DNA of 64,000 bases from Roseateles_E sp005503085 (GTDB lineage: Bacteria; Pseudomonadota; Gammaproteobacteria; Burkholderiales; Burkholderiaceae_C), in NCBI RefSeq assembly GCF_028462495.1, contig NZ_JAQOWX010000004.1:33582-97581 (forward strand). The letters run 5' to 3'. The translations under genes were made by a program, and so were the position numbers. Below the pieces are notes generated by a model. The model saw only the letters and a program-made list of their open reading frames with translations. It was not told the DNA's origin and searched no databases. Shown here one piece after another: positions 15,049 to 24,161 of the stretch (position 1 is the first letter of the stretch; every line of letters begins with the position of its first letter).

Positions 15049-16911
15049 ATGAATTCCCTGGCATGGATCAATCTGGGCCTGTTCATGGCCTTGCTGCTGC
15101 TGGCGGCCTGGCCGCTGGCGCGCTGGCTGCACCGGGTGGCCGAGGGCCGCCTGCCGCGCTGGATGGGGGCGGTCGAGGGGGGGCTGTTCCGCCTGGCCGG
15201 CGTCAAGCCGACCGAGGGCATGCACTGGAAGCAGTATGCGATCGCGCTGCTGCTGTTCAACTTCATCGGCGTGCTGGCGGTCTATGCGCTGCAGCGCTTT
15301 CAGGGGTTGCTGCCACTGAATCCGCAAGGCATGGCGGCGATCACGCCCGACTCGGCCTTCAACACCGCGATCAGCTTTGTCACCAACACCAACTGGCAGG
15401 GCTATGGCGGCGAGTCCGCGATGAGCTATCTGAGCCAGATGCTGGCGCTGACGGTGCAGAACTTCGTCTCGGCCGCCACCGGCATTGCCGTGGTGTTCGC
15501 GCTGATCCGCGGTTTCGCCGGCAAAGGCCGTGTGAGCCCCCCGCCTGCGGGTACGCAGGCGGCCCCCCGAGGGGGCCAAGTCGTTCTTGGGAGCGGCCCG
15601 GCGAACGACTTGCAGGCCACCATCGGCAACTTCTGGGCCGATCTGAGCCGCATCACGCTGTGGGTGCTGCTGCCGATCAGCTTTGTGCTGGCGATCTTCT
15701 TCGTCGGCCAGGGCGTGATCCAGAACTTCGACGCCTACAAGGAGGTCAGCACCGTGGAGGCCACCAGCTACCAGACGCCCAAGCTCGGCGCCAATGGTCA
15801 GCCGCTGACGGATGCGCAGGGTCAGGTCTTGATGGACGATGTCCAGACCAGCACCCAGACCCTGGCGATGGGCCCGGCCGCCTCGCAGCTGGCGATCAAG
15901 ATGCTGGGTACCAATGGTGGCGGTTTCTTCAATGCCAATTCGGCTCATCCCTTCGAGAACCCGACCGCGCTGTCCAATCTGGTGCAGATGCTGGCGATCT
16001 TCCTGATCCCGGCGGCCTTGTGCTTCATGTTCGGCCGCATGGTGGGCGACACGCGCCAGGGTGTGGCGGTGCTGGCGGCGATGAGCCTGATGTTTGTCGC
16101 GGCGGTGTTCGCGGCGACCAGCGCCGAGCAGGCCGGCAACCCGGCGCTGACGGCTCTGGGCGTCGAGGCCGGCGCCGGCAATATGGAGGGCAAGGAGGCC
16201 CGCTTCGGCATCAATGCCAGCAGCCTGTTTGCGGTGGTCACGACGGCCGCCTCCTGTGGCGCGGTCAATTCGATGCACGACTCGATGACGCCGCTGGGCG
16301 GCATGGTGCCGCTGGTGATGATGCAGCTGGGCGAGGTGGTGTTCGGCGGCGTCGGCACCGGTCTGTACGGCATGCTGGTGTTCGCGCTGCTGGCCGTCTT
16401 CATTGCCGGCCTGATGATTGGCCGCACGCCCGAGTACCTGGGCAAGAAGATCGAGCCGCACGAGATGAAGATGGTGTCCATCGCCATCCTGATCACGCCC
16501 ATCGTCGTGCTGGTCGGCACCGCCATCGCGGTGCTGGCGACGGCTGGCAAGGCCGGCATCCTGAACCCGGGCGCCCATGGCTTCTCCGAGGTGCTGTATG
16601 CACTGACCTCGGCCGCCAACAACAACGGCAGCGCCTTCGCCGGCCTGTCGGCCAACACGCCCTTCTACAACACGCTGCTGGGTGTCGCGATGTGGCTGGG
16701 CCGCTTCGGCGTGATCGTGCCGGTGCTGGCGATTGCCGGCAGCCTGGCCGCCAAGAAGCGCATCCCGCAGACCAGCGGCTCGATGCCCACGCACGGCCCG
16801 CTGTTCATCGTGCTGCTGATCGGCACGGTGCTGCTGGTGGGCTTGCTGAACTATGTCCCTGCACTGGCGCTCGGGCCGATTGCCGAGCATCTGATGCTGT
16901 GGGGAGTCTGA
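15049..16911 (+). CDS. kdpA: K+-transporting ATPase subunit KdpA (with inserted repeat)
   Basis: Channel-like subunit that binds and translocates K+ in the KdpFABC pump. 620 residues, about 20-60 longer than usual. Pore-loop motifs NTNWQGYGGES, GTNGGGFFNANSAHPFENPT, SCGAVNSMHDSMTPLGG and ANNNGSAFAG are all present. Between RGFAG and ATIGNFWADLSR, where relatives have only a few residues, there is a Pro/Gly/Ala-rich insert at about residues 162-188 encoded by a triple-hairpin repeat (listed separately). It keeps the frame, so the protein may still work, with the insert in a loop. The start at 15049 follows kdpF by 1 nt. Confidence 0.95.
   Translation: MNSLAWINLGLFMALLLLAAWPLARWLHRVAEGRLPRWMGAVEGGLFRLAGVKPTEGMHWKQYAIALLLFNFIGVLAVYALQRFQGLLPLNPQGMAAITPDSAFNTAISFVTNTNWQGYGGESAMSYLSQMLALTVQNFVSAATGIAVVFALIRGFAGKGRVSPPPAGTQAAPRGGQVVLGSGPANDLQATIGNFWADLSRITLWVLLPISFVLAIFFVGQGVIQNFDAYKEVSTVEATSYQTPKLGANGQPLTDAQGQVLMDDVQTSTQTLAMGPAASQLAIKMLGTNGGGFFNANSAHPFENPTALSNLVQMLAIFLIPAALCFMFGRMVGDTRQGVAVLAAMSLMFVAAVFAATSAEQAGNPALTALGVEAGAGNMEGKEARFGINASSLFAVVTTAASCGAVNSMHDSMTPLGGMVPLVMMQLGEVVFGGVGTGLYGMLVFALLAVFIAGLMIGRTPEYLGKKIEPHEMKMVSIAILITPIVVLVGTAIAVLATAGKAGILNPGAHGFSEVLYALTSAANNNGSAFAGLSANTPFYNTLLGVAMWLGRFGVIVPVLAIAGSLAAKKRIPQTSGSMPTHGPLFIVLLIGTVLLVGLLNYVPALALGPIAEHLMLWGV
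15532..15612 (+). repeat. REP-like triple-hairpin element inserted in kdpA
   Basis: Three consecutive perfect inverted repeats: CCGCCTGCG/CGCAGGCGG (15541-15562), GGCCCCC/GGGGGCC (15561-15577), and CAAGTCGTTC/GAACGACTTG (15577-15612, 16-nt loop). The stretch is translated in frame as a low-complexity insert within an otherwise conserved protein. The architecture is typical of dispersed extragenic palindromes, so this looks like an intragenic insertion of such an element. No second full copy is apparent in the window. Confidence 0.75.
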
Positions 16912-16913
16912 TC

Positions 16914-19013
16914 ATGACGACACAAGACAACAACAAACTCTCTTTCCTCGACCCTGCCTTGCTGAAGCCGGCCGTCGCGGCCTCCTTTGGCAAGCTGGAT
17001 CCGCGCACGCAGTGGCGCAACCCGGTGATGTTCGTCGTCTATGTCGGCGCCATCCTGACCAGCGCGCTGTGGCTGGCCAGCCTGAAGGACCCGGCCGTCG
17101 CCGGCACCGAGGGATCCGTCTTCATGCTGGCCATCGCGCTGTGGCTGTGGTTCACCGTGCTGTTCGCGAACTTCGCCGAGGCGATGGCCGAGGGCCGCAG
17201 CAAGGCGCAGGCCGCGTCGCTGCGCGGCCTGAAGACCAAGACCTGGGCCAAGAAGCTGGAAGAACCCAGGCACGGCGCCAAGTGGCATCCGCTGCAGTCC
17301 GATGAGTTGCGCAAGGGCGCGGTCGTGCTGGTGGAGGCTGGTGACCTGATCCCGCTGGACGGCGAGGTGATCGAGGGCGTGGCCTCGGTGGACGAGAGCG
17401 CGATCACCGGCGAGTCGGCCCCGGTCATCCGCGAGTCGGGCGGCGACTTCTCCTCGGTCACCGGCGGCACCCGCGTGCTGTCCGACTGGCTGGTGGTGCG
17501 TATCGCCGTCAATCCAGGTGAGTCCTTCCTCGACCGCATGATCGCGATGGTGGAGGGCGCCAAGCGCCAGAAGACGCCCAACGAGATCGCGCTGACCATT
17601 TTGCTGGTGGCGCTGACCCTGGTCTTTCTGGTCGTCAGCGTGACCTTGCTGCCCTACTCGATCTTCAGCGTCGAGGCCGCAGGCGCAGGCACCGTGGTGT
17701 CGATCACCGCGCTGATCGCGCTGCTGGTCTGCCTGATCCCGACCACCATCGGTGGCCTGCTGTCGGCCATCGGTGTGGCCGGCATGAGCCGCATGATGCA
17801 GGCCAATGTGATCGCGACCTCGGGCCGTGCGGTCGAGGCGGCCGGCGATGTGGATGTGCTGATGCTGGACAAGACCGGCACCATCACCTTGGGCAACCGC
17901 CAGGCCAGCCTGTTCGTGCCGGCGCCCGGCGTGACCGAGCAGCAGCTGGCCGACGCGGCCCAGCTGGCCTCGCTGGCCGACGAGACGCCGGAAGGCCGCA
18001 GCATCGTGGTGCTGGCCAAGACCCGCTTCAATCTGCGCGAGCGCGAGCTCTCGGGCCTGGATGCGCAGTTCGTGCCCTTCACCGCGCAGACCCGCATGAG
18101 CGGCGTCGACCTCGGCTCGCATGCGCAGCAACAGCGCCAGATCCGCAAGGGCGCCGGCGATGCGATCCGGCGCCATGTCGAGGCCCTGGGCGGCAGCTTC
18201 CCGAAGGAAGTCAGCCAGGCCATCGATGAGATCGCGCGGCGCGGCAGCACGCCGCTGGTGGTGTCCGACGGCGCCAAGGTGATGGGGGCCGTCGAGCTGA
18301 AGGACATCGTCAAGGGCGGCATCAAGGAGCGCTTTGCCGAGCTGCGCCGCATGGGCATCAAGACCGTGATGATCACCGGCGACAACAAGCTGACCGCCGC
18401 AGCGATCGCGGCCGAGGCGGGCGTCGACGACTTCCTGGCCGAGGCCACGCCCGAGGCCAAGCTCAAGCTGATCCGCGACTACCAGGGCGAAGGTCGCCTG
18501 GTGGCGATGACCGGCGACGGCACCAATGATGCACCCGCGCTGGCCCAGGCCGATGTCGCCGTGGCGATGAACACCGGCACGCAGGCCGCCAAGGAGGCCG
18601 GCAATATGGTGGACCTGGACTCCAACCCCACCAAGCTGCTGGAGATCGTCGAGACCGGCAAGCAGCTCTTGATGACGCGCGGCTCGCTGACCACCTTCTC
18701 GATTGCCAACGATGTGGCCAAGTACTTCGCCATCATCCCGGCGATGTTTGTCGGCGTCTATCCGCAGCTGGCCGCGCTGAATGTGATGGGCCTGCACAGC
18801 CCCAGCTCGGCCATCCTGTCGGCGGTGATCTTCAACGCGCTGATCATCATCGCGCTGATCCCGCTGGCCCTGAAGGGCGTGCCTTACCGCGCCATCGGCG
18901 CGGCCGCGCTGCTGCGCCGCAATCTGGCCATCTACGGCCTTGGCGGCCTGATCGTGCCCTTTGTCGGCATCAAGGCCATCGACCTGTTCCTGGTCGCCAC
19001 CCATCTGATCTAA
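16914..19013 (+). CDS. kdpB: K+-transporting P-type ATPase subunit KdpB
   Basis: ATP-hydrolysing subunit of the high-affinity K+ pump. 699 residues. P-type motifs: ITGESAP in the actuator domain, phosphorylation site MLDKTGTITLGN (Asp at about 319), nucleotide domain, and TGDGTNDAPALAQADV hinge. Several membrane segments before and after. The true start is the ATG at 16914, 2 nt after the kdpA stop; the open frame continues far upstream only because of GC bias. Normal length and motifs. Confidence 0.97.
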   Translation: MTTQDNNKLSFLDPALLKPAVAASFGKLDPRTQWRNPVMFVVYVGAILTSALWLASLKDPAVAGTEGSVFMLAIALWLWFTVLFANFAEAMAEGRSKAQAASLRGLKTKTWAKKLEEPRHGAKWHPLQSDELRKGAVVLVEAGDLIPLDGEVIEGVASVDESAITGESAPVIRESGGDFSSVTGGTRVLSDWLVVRIAVNPGESFLDRMIAMVEGAKRQKTPNEIALTILLVALTLVFLVVSVTLLPYSIFSVEAAGAGTVVSITALIALLVCLIPTTIGGLLSAIGVAGMSRMMQANVIATSGRAVEAAGDVDVLMLDKTGTITLGNRQASLFVPAPGVTEQQLADAAQLASLADETPEGRSIVVLAKTRFNLRERELSGLDAQFVPFTAQTRMSGVDLGSHAQQQRQIRKGAGDAIRRHVEALGGSFPKEVSQAIDEIARRGSTPLVVSDGAKVMGAVELKDIVKGGIKERFAELRRMGIKTVMITGDNKLTAAAIAAEAGVDDFLAEATPEAKLKLIRDYQGEGRLVAMTGDGTNDAPALAQADVAVAMNTGTQAAKEAGNMVDLDSNPTKLLEIVETGKQLLMTRGSLTTFSIANDVAKYFAIIPAMFVGVYPQLAALNVMGLHSPSSAILSAVIFNALIIIALIPLALKGVPYRAIGAAALLRRNLAIYGLGGLIVPFVGIKAIDLFLVATHLI

Positions 19014-19023
19014 GGAGCTTGTC

Positions 19024-19596
19024 ATGAAAGCCCATCTTCGTCCCGCGCTTGTGAGCTTCGTGCTGCTCAGCGCGATCACCGGCCTGCTCTATCCGCTGGC
19101 CGTCACCGGTGTCGGCCAGTCGCTGTTCCCCAAACAGGCCGCCGGCAGCCTGATCGAGCAAGGGGGCAAGGCCGTCGGCTCCGAGCTGATCGGTCAGAGC
19201 TTCACATCGCCCAAGTACTTCTGGGGCCGTCCCTCGGCCACCGGGCCGATGGCCAATAACGCGGCCGGCTCCGGCGGCTCCAACCAGGGCCCGATGAACC
19301 CGGCGCTGGCCGATGCCGTCAAGGCCCGGATCGCCGCGCTGCGCGCCGCCGATCCGGGCAACACGGCGGCGGTGCCGGCCGATCTGGTCACGGCCTCGGC
19401 CAGCGGCCTGGATCCGCACATCTCGATGGCCGCCGCCCGCTACCAGGCCGCCCGCGTCGCGCGCGAGCGCGGCCTGCCGCTGGCCGAGGTGCAGCGCCTG
19501 ATCGCGGCCAATACCGAGGGCCGCGACCTGGCCGTGCTGGGCGAGCCGCGCGTCCATGTGCTCAAGCTCAATCTGGCGCTGGACCAGCCGCGCTGA
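19024..19596 (+). CDS. kdpC: K+-transporting ATPase subunit KdpC
   Basis: Single-span subunit that raises ATP affinity of KdpB. 190 residues: one N-terminal membrane helix (about residues 8-30, VSFVLLSAITGLLYPLAVTG), then the periplasmic domain with GSELIGQSF, YFWGRPSAT and the conserved ASGLDPHIS motif. Lies 10 nt after kdpB with a good AAGGAG ribosome site. Followed by a hairpin with a T-run before the next gene. Confidence 0.96.
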   Translation: MKAHLRPALVSFVLLSAITGLLYPLAVTGVGQSLFPKQAAGSLIEQGGKAVGSELIGQSFTSPKYFWGRPSATGPMANNAAGSGGSNQGPMNPALADAVKARIAALRAADPGNTAAVPADLVTASASGLDPHISMAAARYQAARVARERGLPLAEVQRLIAANTEGRDLAVLGEPRVHVLKLNLALDQPR

Positions 19597-19621
19597 TCGC
19601 GCCGCAGCCTCTCTGTTTTTG

Positions 19622-19652
19622 GGCCAGGCTCACCCGGGCCTGGTCGTTTTTT
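19622..19652 (+). terminator. Intrinsic terminator between kdpC and the outer-membrane protein gene
   Basis: Stem GGCCAGGC/GCCTGGTC (one G-U pair), 8-nt loop, then GTTTTTTG. It would end or attenuate the kdpFABC message, leaving the distal genes through kdpE to read-through or to their own promoter. Confidence 0.75.
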
Positions 19653-19661
19653 GTTCGAACC

Positions 19662-20474
19662 ATGACCACCATTCTGAAGACGCTCTGCCTCATCCCCACC
19701 CTGCTGCTGGCCGTGCAATCCCACGCACAGACCCCGCCGGAGCACACGCTGACCGGCAATGTCGGCCTGGTGTCCGACTACCGCTTCCGCGGCATCAGCC
19801 AGACCTGGCGCCAGCCCGCCATCCAGGGTGGACTCGACTATGCGCACAGCAGCGGCGCCTATGCCGGGGTTTGGGCCTCCAACGTCTCCGGCAACAGCTA
19901 TAACAACGGCGCCGGCCTGGAGCTGGACCTGTATGGCGGCTACAAGTTTTCCCTCACACAAGACCTGACCCTGGACCTCGGCGTGCTGGCCTATCTCTAC
20001 CCCAGCGCCAGGCTGAACAGCGCGCCCGGCGTCGCGACACGCGAGAAGTACGACAACCTCGATGTCTACATCGGCCTGTCGGCCGGCACCTTCAGCGCCA
20101 AGCTCTCAGTGGCCGCCAGCGACTATTTCGGTCTCAACGGCACGACCGCCGGCTATGCCTACTTCAGCGGCTTGCCGGCGCGCGGTGCCTCCAAGGGCAG
20201 CAGCTATCTGGATCTGAACTACCGCTTCGATCTGGGCTCGGGTTTCAATCTGGACGCGCATCTGGGTCGCCTGAGCGTTCGCCACTATGGCGAGCTGTCC
20301 TACACCGATCTGAAACTCGGCCTCAGCAAGGAGGTCGGCGGCTTCAATCTGGGCGCGGCCCTGGTGGCGACCGATGCCCCGCGCGACTACTACCAGGCCG
20401 GCAACTCCGCAGGCCAGGATGCGAAGCGTCTGGGCCGGGCCGCCCTGGTGCTGAGCGCCGCGCGCACCTTCTGA
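19662..20474 (+). CDS. TIGR02001 (Gcw_chp-type) outer-membrane protein
   Basis: 270 residues with a signal peptide ending near VQSHA, then a beta-barrel-like alternating pattern. The N-terminal block LTGNVGLVSDYRFRGISQTW is the hallmark of the TIGR02001 family. It continues as amphipathic strands and ends in an aromatic residue (ARTF), as expected for a barrel. The function is unknown; a porin-like role is the simplest guess. It lies 66 nt after kdpC and 16 nt before corA, all on one strand with kdpDE following, which suggests a role in potassium or osmotic adaptation. Confidence 0.85.
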   Translation: MTTILKTLCLIPTLLLAVQSHAQTPPEHTLTGNVGLVSDYRFRGISQTWRQPAIQGGLDYAHSSGAYAGVWASNVSGNSYNNGAGLELDLYGGYKFSLTQDLTLDLGVLAYLYPSARLNSAPGVATREKYDNLDVYIGLSAGTFSAKLSVAASDYFGLNGTTAGYAYFSGLPARGASKGSSYLDLNYRFDLGSGFNLDAHLGRLSVRHYGELSYTDLKLGLSKEVGGFNLGAALVATDAPRDYYQAGNSAGQDAKRLGRAALVLSAARTF

Positions 20475-20490
20475 AGGTGACAATGCCGCG

Positions 20491-21456
20491 ATGCTGATCA
20501 ACTGCGCCGCCTATCGCGAAGGCCACAAGGTGGCCGACCTGGCCCCCGAGGAGCTGGGGGCCTATCTGGACCAGCCGGACACCTTTGTCTGGGTGGCGCT
20601 GCGTGACAGCGATGCCGCCGAGCTGGAGTCCTACCGGCGGCTCTTCAATCTGCACAGCCTGGCCGTCGAGGACGCCAGCCATGGCCACCAGCGCCCCAAG
20701 GTCGAGGAGTATGGCGACGACCTGTTTGTCGTCATGCACCTGATCGATTGGGTCGGCGGCGAGCTGCAGCTCGGCGAGGTGATGGTCTTCGTCGGCCGCA
20801 ACCACGTGCTGTCGGTGCGCAAGGGCAGCAAGCTGCATTTCCTGGGCGTGCGTGAGCGCTGCGAGCGCGAGCCGGAGCTGCTGCGCCAGGGCCCCAGCTT
20901 CGTGCTCTACGCGCTGATGGACGCGGTGGTGGATCGCTATTTCCCCATCGTCGATCTGCTGGAGTCGGAACTGGAGGAGATCGAGCAGAGCATCTTCACC
21001 AGTGGCGCGGCGCGCGACAACATCCAGCGGCTCTATGCCTTGAAGCGCCGCCTGATGCTGCTGCGCCGGGCGGTGGCGCCGATGCTGGAGATGCTGTCCA
21101 AGCTGCATGGCGGCCGCACGCCGCCGATCTGTGCCAGGTCCGAGGACTACTTCCGCGATGTGGCCGACCATCTGGCGCGCATCCACGGTGCCATCGAGTC
21201 GGTGCGCGAGACCATAGGCACGGCCATCCAGGCCAATCTGTCGATGGTGGCCATCGAGGACAGCGATGTGACCAAGCGTCTGGCCGCCTGGGCCGGCATC
21301 TTTGCCGCGGCCACCGCCTTTGCCGGCATCTGGGGCATGAACTTCGAGGGGATGCCCGAGCTGAAATGGCAATGGGGCTATCCGGCCGCGCTGGGCCTGA
21401 TCACCACGGTCTGCGTCGGTCTTTGGTATCGCTTCAAACGGGCAGGGTGGCTATGA
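20491..21456 (+). CDS. corA: CorA-type divalent metal transporter
   Basis: Inner-membrane Mg2+/Co2+ channel family, 321 residues. A large N-terminal cytoplasmic domain with the coiled helix region (about 150-260) is followed by two C-terminal membrane segments. The signature GMN is present at residues 282-284 (GIWGMNFEGMPEL), and the protein ends with the usual basic tail (RFKRAGWL). Its stop overlaps the kdpD start (ATGA), tying it to the sensor kinase gene. In most kdp loci this gene is absent. Confidence 0.9.
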   Translation: MLINCAAYREGHKVADLAPEELGAYLDQPDTFVWVALRDSDAAELESYRRLFNLHSLAVEDASHGHQRPKVEEYGDDLFVVMHLIDWVGGELQLGEVMVFVGRNHVLSVRKGSKLHFLGVRERCEREPELLRQGPSFVLYALMDAVVDRYFPIVDLLESELEEIEQSIFTSGAARDNIQRLYALKRRLMLLRRAVAPMLEMLSKLHGGRTPPICARSEDYFRDVADHLARIHGAIESVRETIGTAIQANLSMVAIEDSDVTKRLAAWAGIFAAATAFAGIWGMNFEGMPELKWQWGYPAALGLITTVCVGLWYRFKRAGWL

Positions 21457-24161
21457 GCGACGATCAGCGCCCCGACCCGGACGTGCTGCTGGAGCAGCTG
21501 CGCGAAGAGGAAGAGAAAGCCGCGCGCGGCAAGCTGCGCATCTACTTCGGCTCCTCGGCCGGCGTCGGCAAGACCTATGCGATGTTGCAGGCGGCTCGCA
21601 AGCTGAGTGCCGAATGGAGGGACGAGGGGCGGGCGCCGCTGATTGGCGTGGTCGAGACCCATGGCCGCAGCGAGACGATGGCGTTGACCGAGGGCCTGGA
21701 GATACTGCCGCCGCGCCAGGTCGAGTACCGCGGCAAGACCCTGCCCGAGTTCGATCTCGACGGCGCGCTGGCGAGGCAGCCCGCGCTGATCCTGGTCGAC
21801 GAGCTGGCCCATAGCACTGTGGCCGGCTCGCGGCATCCGAAGCGCTGGCAGGATGTCGAGGAGCTGCTGGCCCATGGCATCGATGTCTACACGACGCTGA
21901 ACGTCCAGCATCTGGAGAGCCTCAACGATGTGGTGGGCGGCATCACTGGCGTGCGCGTGCAGGAGACCTTGCCCGATACCTTCTTCGACGCCGCCGACGA
22001 GGTCGTGATGGTGGACACGCCGGCCGACGAGCTGCTGGCGCGGCTGAGCGCCGGCAAGGTCTATATGCCGGCCCAGGCTGAGCGCGCGGCCAGGAACTTC
22101 TTCCGCAAGGGCAATCTGATGGCCTTGCGCGAGCTGGCGCTGCGCCGCACCGCCGACCGCGTCGAGGATGATGTGCAGGCCTGGCGCAGCAAGCAGTCAA
22201 TAGCCCAGGTCTGGAAGACCGAGGCCGCCATCCTTTGTGCGATCGGCCCTGAATCCAATGGCTCGGGGGCCGAGCATGTGGTGCGCGCGGCCGCGCGCCT
22301 GGCCCAACAGCTCAATGTGTCCTGGCATGCGGTCTACGTCGAGACACCGGCGCTGCGGCGCCTGCCCGACGCGCAGCGCGAGCGCATTCTGCGGGTGGTG
22401 CGCCTGGCCCATGATCTGGGCGCGGTCACTGCCGTCTTGCAGGCGCAAGACCCGGCCCCGGCCCTGGTGAACCATGCCCGCGAGAACAATCTCTCGCAGC
22501 TGGTGCTGGGCCGCGCCGCACGGCGGCCGGCCTGGCGCCGCTTGCTCGGTGGGCCCGGCCTGCACCAGCGCCTGGCGGACAGCGCCAGCGATGTCGACCT
22601 GATCGAGGTCGGCCAGCCGGCCACGCCGGCGCCGGTGCCTGACACCGTCGATCCCGGTCTGGCCTTGGGCCGGCAATGGCAGCGCTATGCGTTTGCCGCG
22701 CTGGCCTGCGTGGGTACCACCGCGCTGGCGCTGCCGCTGCAGCCGGTCTTCGACGAGGCCAATATCGTCATGCTGTTCCTGCTGACGGTGCTGGGGGTCT
22801 CGCTGCGCTGGGGGCGCGGTCCCTCGGTGCTGGCCAGCTTTCTGAGCGTCGGCCTGTTCGACTTCTTCTTCATCGCCCCGCATCTGAGCTTCGCGGTCTC
22901 GGACGTGCAGTACCTCTTGACCTTTGTCGTGATGCTAGCGGTGGGCCTGATCACCGGCCAGCTGACCGCCCATCTGCGCTACCAGGCCCAGATCGCGGCC
23001 GAGCGCGAGGCGCGCTCGCGAGCCCTGTTCGAGCTGACCCGCGAGCTGTCCGGCGCGCTGCAGACTGAGCAGGTGGTGCAGAGTGCGCAGAGCAGCCTGT
23101 CGCGCGAGCTGCATGGCCGGGCCCTGGTGCTGGTGCTGGACCTGAAGGACGCCTTGCTGCTGCCCGAGGGCGAGGCCGATCCGCCCGATCTCGGCACCGC
23201 GCGCTGGGCGCTGGACCATGGCCAGGCAGCCGGCCTGGCCACCGACACCCTGCCGGGCAGCGCCTGGTTCTATCTGCCGCTGCAGGCGCCGATGCGCGCG
23301 CGCGGCGTGCTGGCCCTGCGGCCGCGCGATCTGGCCAGCGTGATGCAGCCGGAGCGCCGCGCCCAACTCGACACCTATGCCAGCATCATCGGTCAGGCGC
23401 TGGAGCGGGTGCATTACGTCGAGGTGGCGCAGGACGCGCTGGTGCATATCGAATCCGAGCGCCTGCGCAACTCGCTGCTGTCGGCGCTCTCGCATGATCT
23501 GCGCACGCCGCTGGCCGTGGTCTACGGCCTGGCCGACACGCTGGCGGCCTTGCCCGCCTTGCCCGAGGCCGGCCGCGAGATGGCGCAGGCGCTGCAGCGC
23601 GAGTCGCAGCGCATCAACGCGATGGTCAACAACCTGCTGGACATGGCGCGGCTGCAAAGCGGCGCGGTGCAGCTGCGCCTGCAGTGGCAGCCGGTCGAGG
23701 AGGTGGTGGGCAGTGCCCTGCAGGCCATGCAGGCCAGCCTGGCCGCGCACCGGGTGCAGACCGAGCTGCCGCCGGGGCTGCCCATGATCAATCTGGATGC
23801 GGTGCTGATCGAGCGGGTGCTGTGCAATCTGCTCGAGAACGCGGTCAAGTACACACCCGCCGGCAGCCTGATACGCATCTCGGCCGAGCTGCGCGAGGAC
23901 GAGCTGTGGCTGCGCGTGGCCGACAACGGCCCCGGTCTGCCGCCCGGCCGCGAGGAGGCGCTGTTCGAGAAATTCGCCCGCGCCAAGAGCGAGAGCAGCA
24001 CCCCCGGCGTCGGCCTCGGGCTGGCGATCTGCCGTGCCATCATGCAAGCCCATCAAGGCGGCATCCATGCCGAGCCGGTGCCCGGCGGCGGCGCCGCCTT
24101 TGTGCTGACCCTGCCGCTGGGCAACCCGCCGCCGCTCCCCGACATCGAAGACCATGAGTGA
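21453..24161 (+). CDS. kdpD: Sensor histidine kinase KdpD
   Basis: K+/turgor sensor kinase, 902 residues. Start at 21453 (MSDDQRPDPDVLLEQL) by overlap with corA. The N-terminal KdpD domain carries Walker A GSSAGVGKT (33-41) and LILVDELAHS. A USP-like domain follows, then four membrane segments (about 410-510), a GAF-like region, the phospho-acceptor helix ALSHDLRTPLAVV (His681), and the ATPase domain with NLLENAVKYTP and GVGLGLAIC. It overlaps kdpE by 8 nt. Confidence 0.96.
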   Translation: MSDDQRPDPDVLLEQLREEEEKAARGKLRIYFGSSAGVGKTYAMLQAARKLSAEWRDEGRAPLIGVVETHGRSETMALTEGLEILPPRQVEYRGKTLPEFDLDGALARQPALILVDELAHSTVAGSRHPKRWQDVEELLAHGIDVYTTLNVQHLESLNDVVGGITGVRVQETLPDTFFDAADEVVMVDTPADELLARLSAGKVYMPAQAERAARNFFRKGNLMALRELALRRTADRVEDDVQAWRSKQSIAQVWKTEAAILCAIGPESNGSGAEHVVRAAARLAQQLNVSWHAVYVETPALRRLPDAQRERILRVVRLAHDLGAVTAVLQAQDPAPALVNHARENNLSQLVLGRAARRPAWRRLLGGPGLHQRLADSASDVDLIEVGQPATPAPVPDTVDPGLALGRQWQRYAFAALACVGTTALALPLQPVFDEANIVMLFLLTVLGVSLRWGRGPSVLASFLSVGLFDFFFIAPHLSFAVSDVQYLLTFVVMLAVGLITGQLTAHLRYQAQIAAEREARSRALFELTRELSGALQTEQVVQSAQSSLSRELHGRALVLVLDLKDALLLPEGEADPPDLGTARWALDHGQAAGLATDTLPGSAWFYLPLQAPMRARGVLALRPRDLASVMQPERRAQLDTYASIIGQALERVHYVEVAQDALVHIESERLRNSLLSALSHDLRTPLAVVYGLADTLAALPALPEAGREMAQALQRESQRINAMVNNLLDMARLQSGAVQLRLQWQPVEEVVGSALQAMQASLAAHRVQTELPPGLPMINLDAVLIERVLCNLLENAVKYTPAGSLIRISAELREDELWLRVADNGPGLPPGREEALFEKFARAKSESSTPGVGLGLAICRAIMQAHQGGIHAEPVPGGGAAFVLTLPLGNPPPLPDIEDHE

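Noticed and set aside
14977..16890. 637-codon minus-strand open frame opposite kdpA
   Set aside because: His/Gln/Arg-rich mirror translation of a conserved gene; no start signal or family features.
15063..16913. Upstream extension of the kdpB frame through kdpA
   Set aside because: Out-of-frame reading of kdpA. KdpB similarity begins at 16914.
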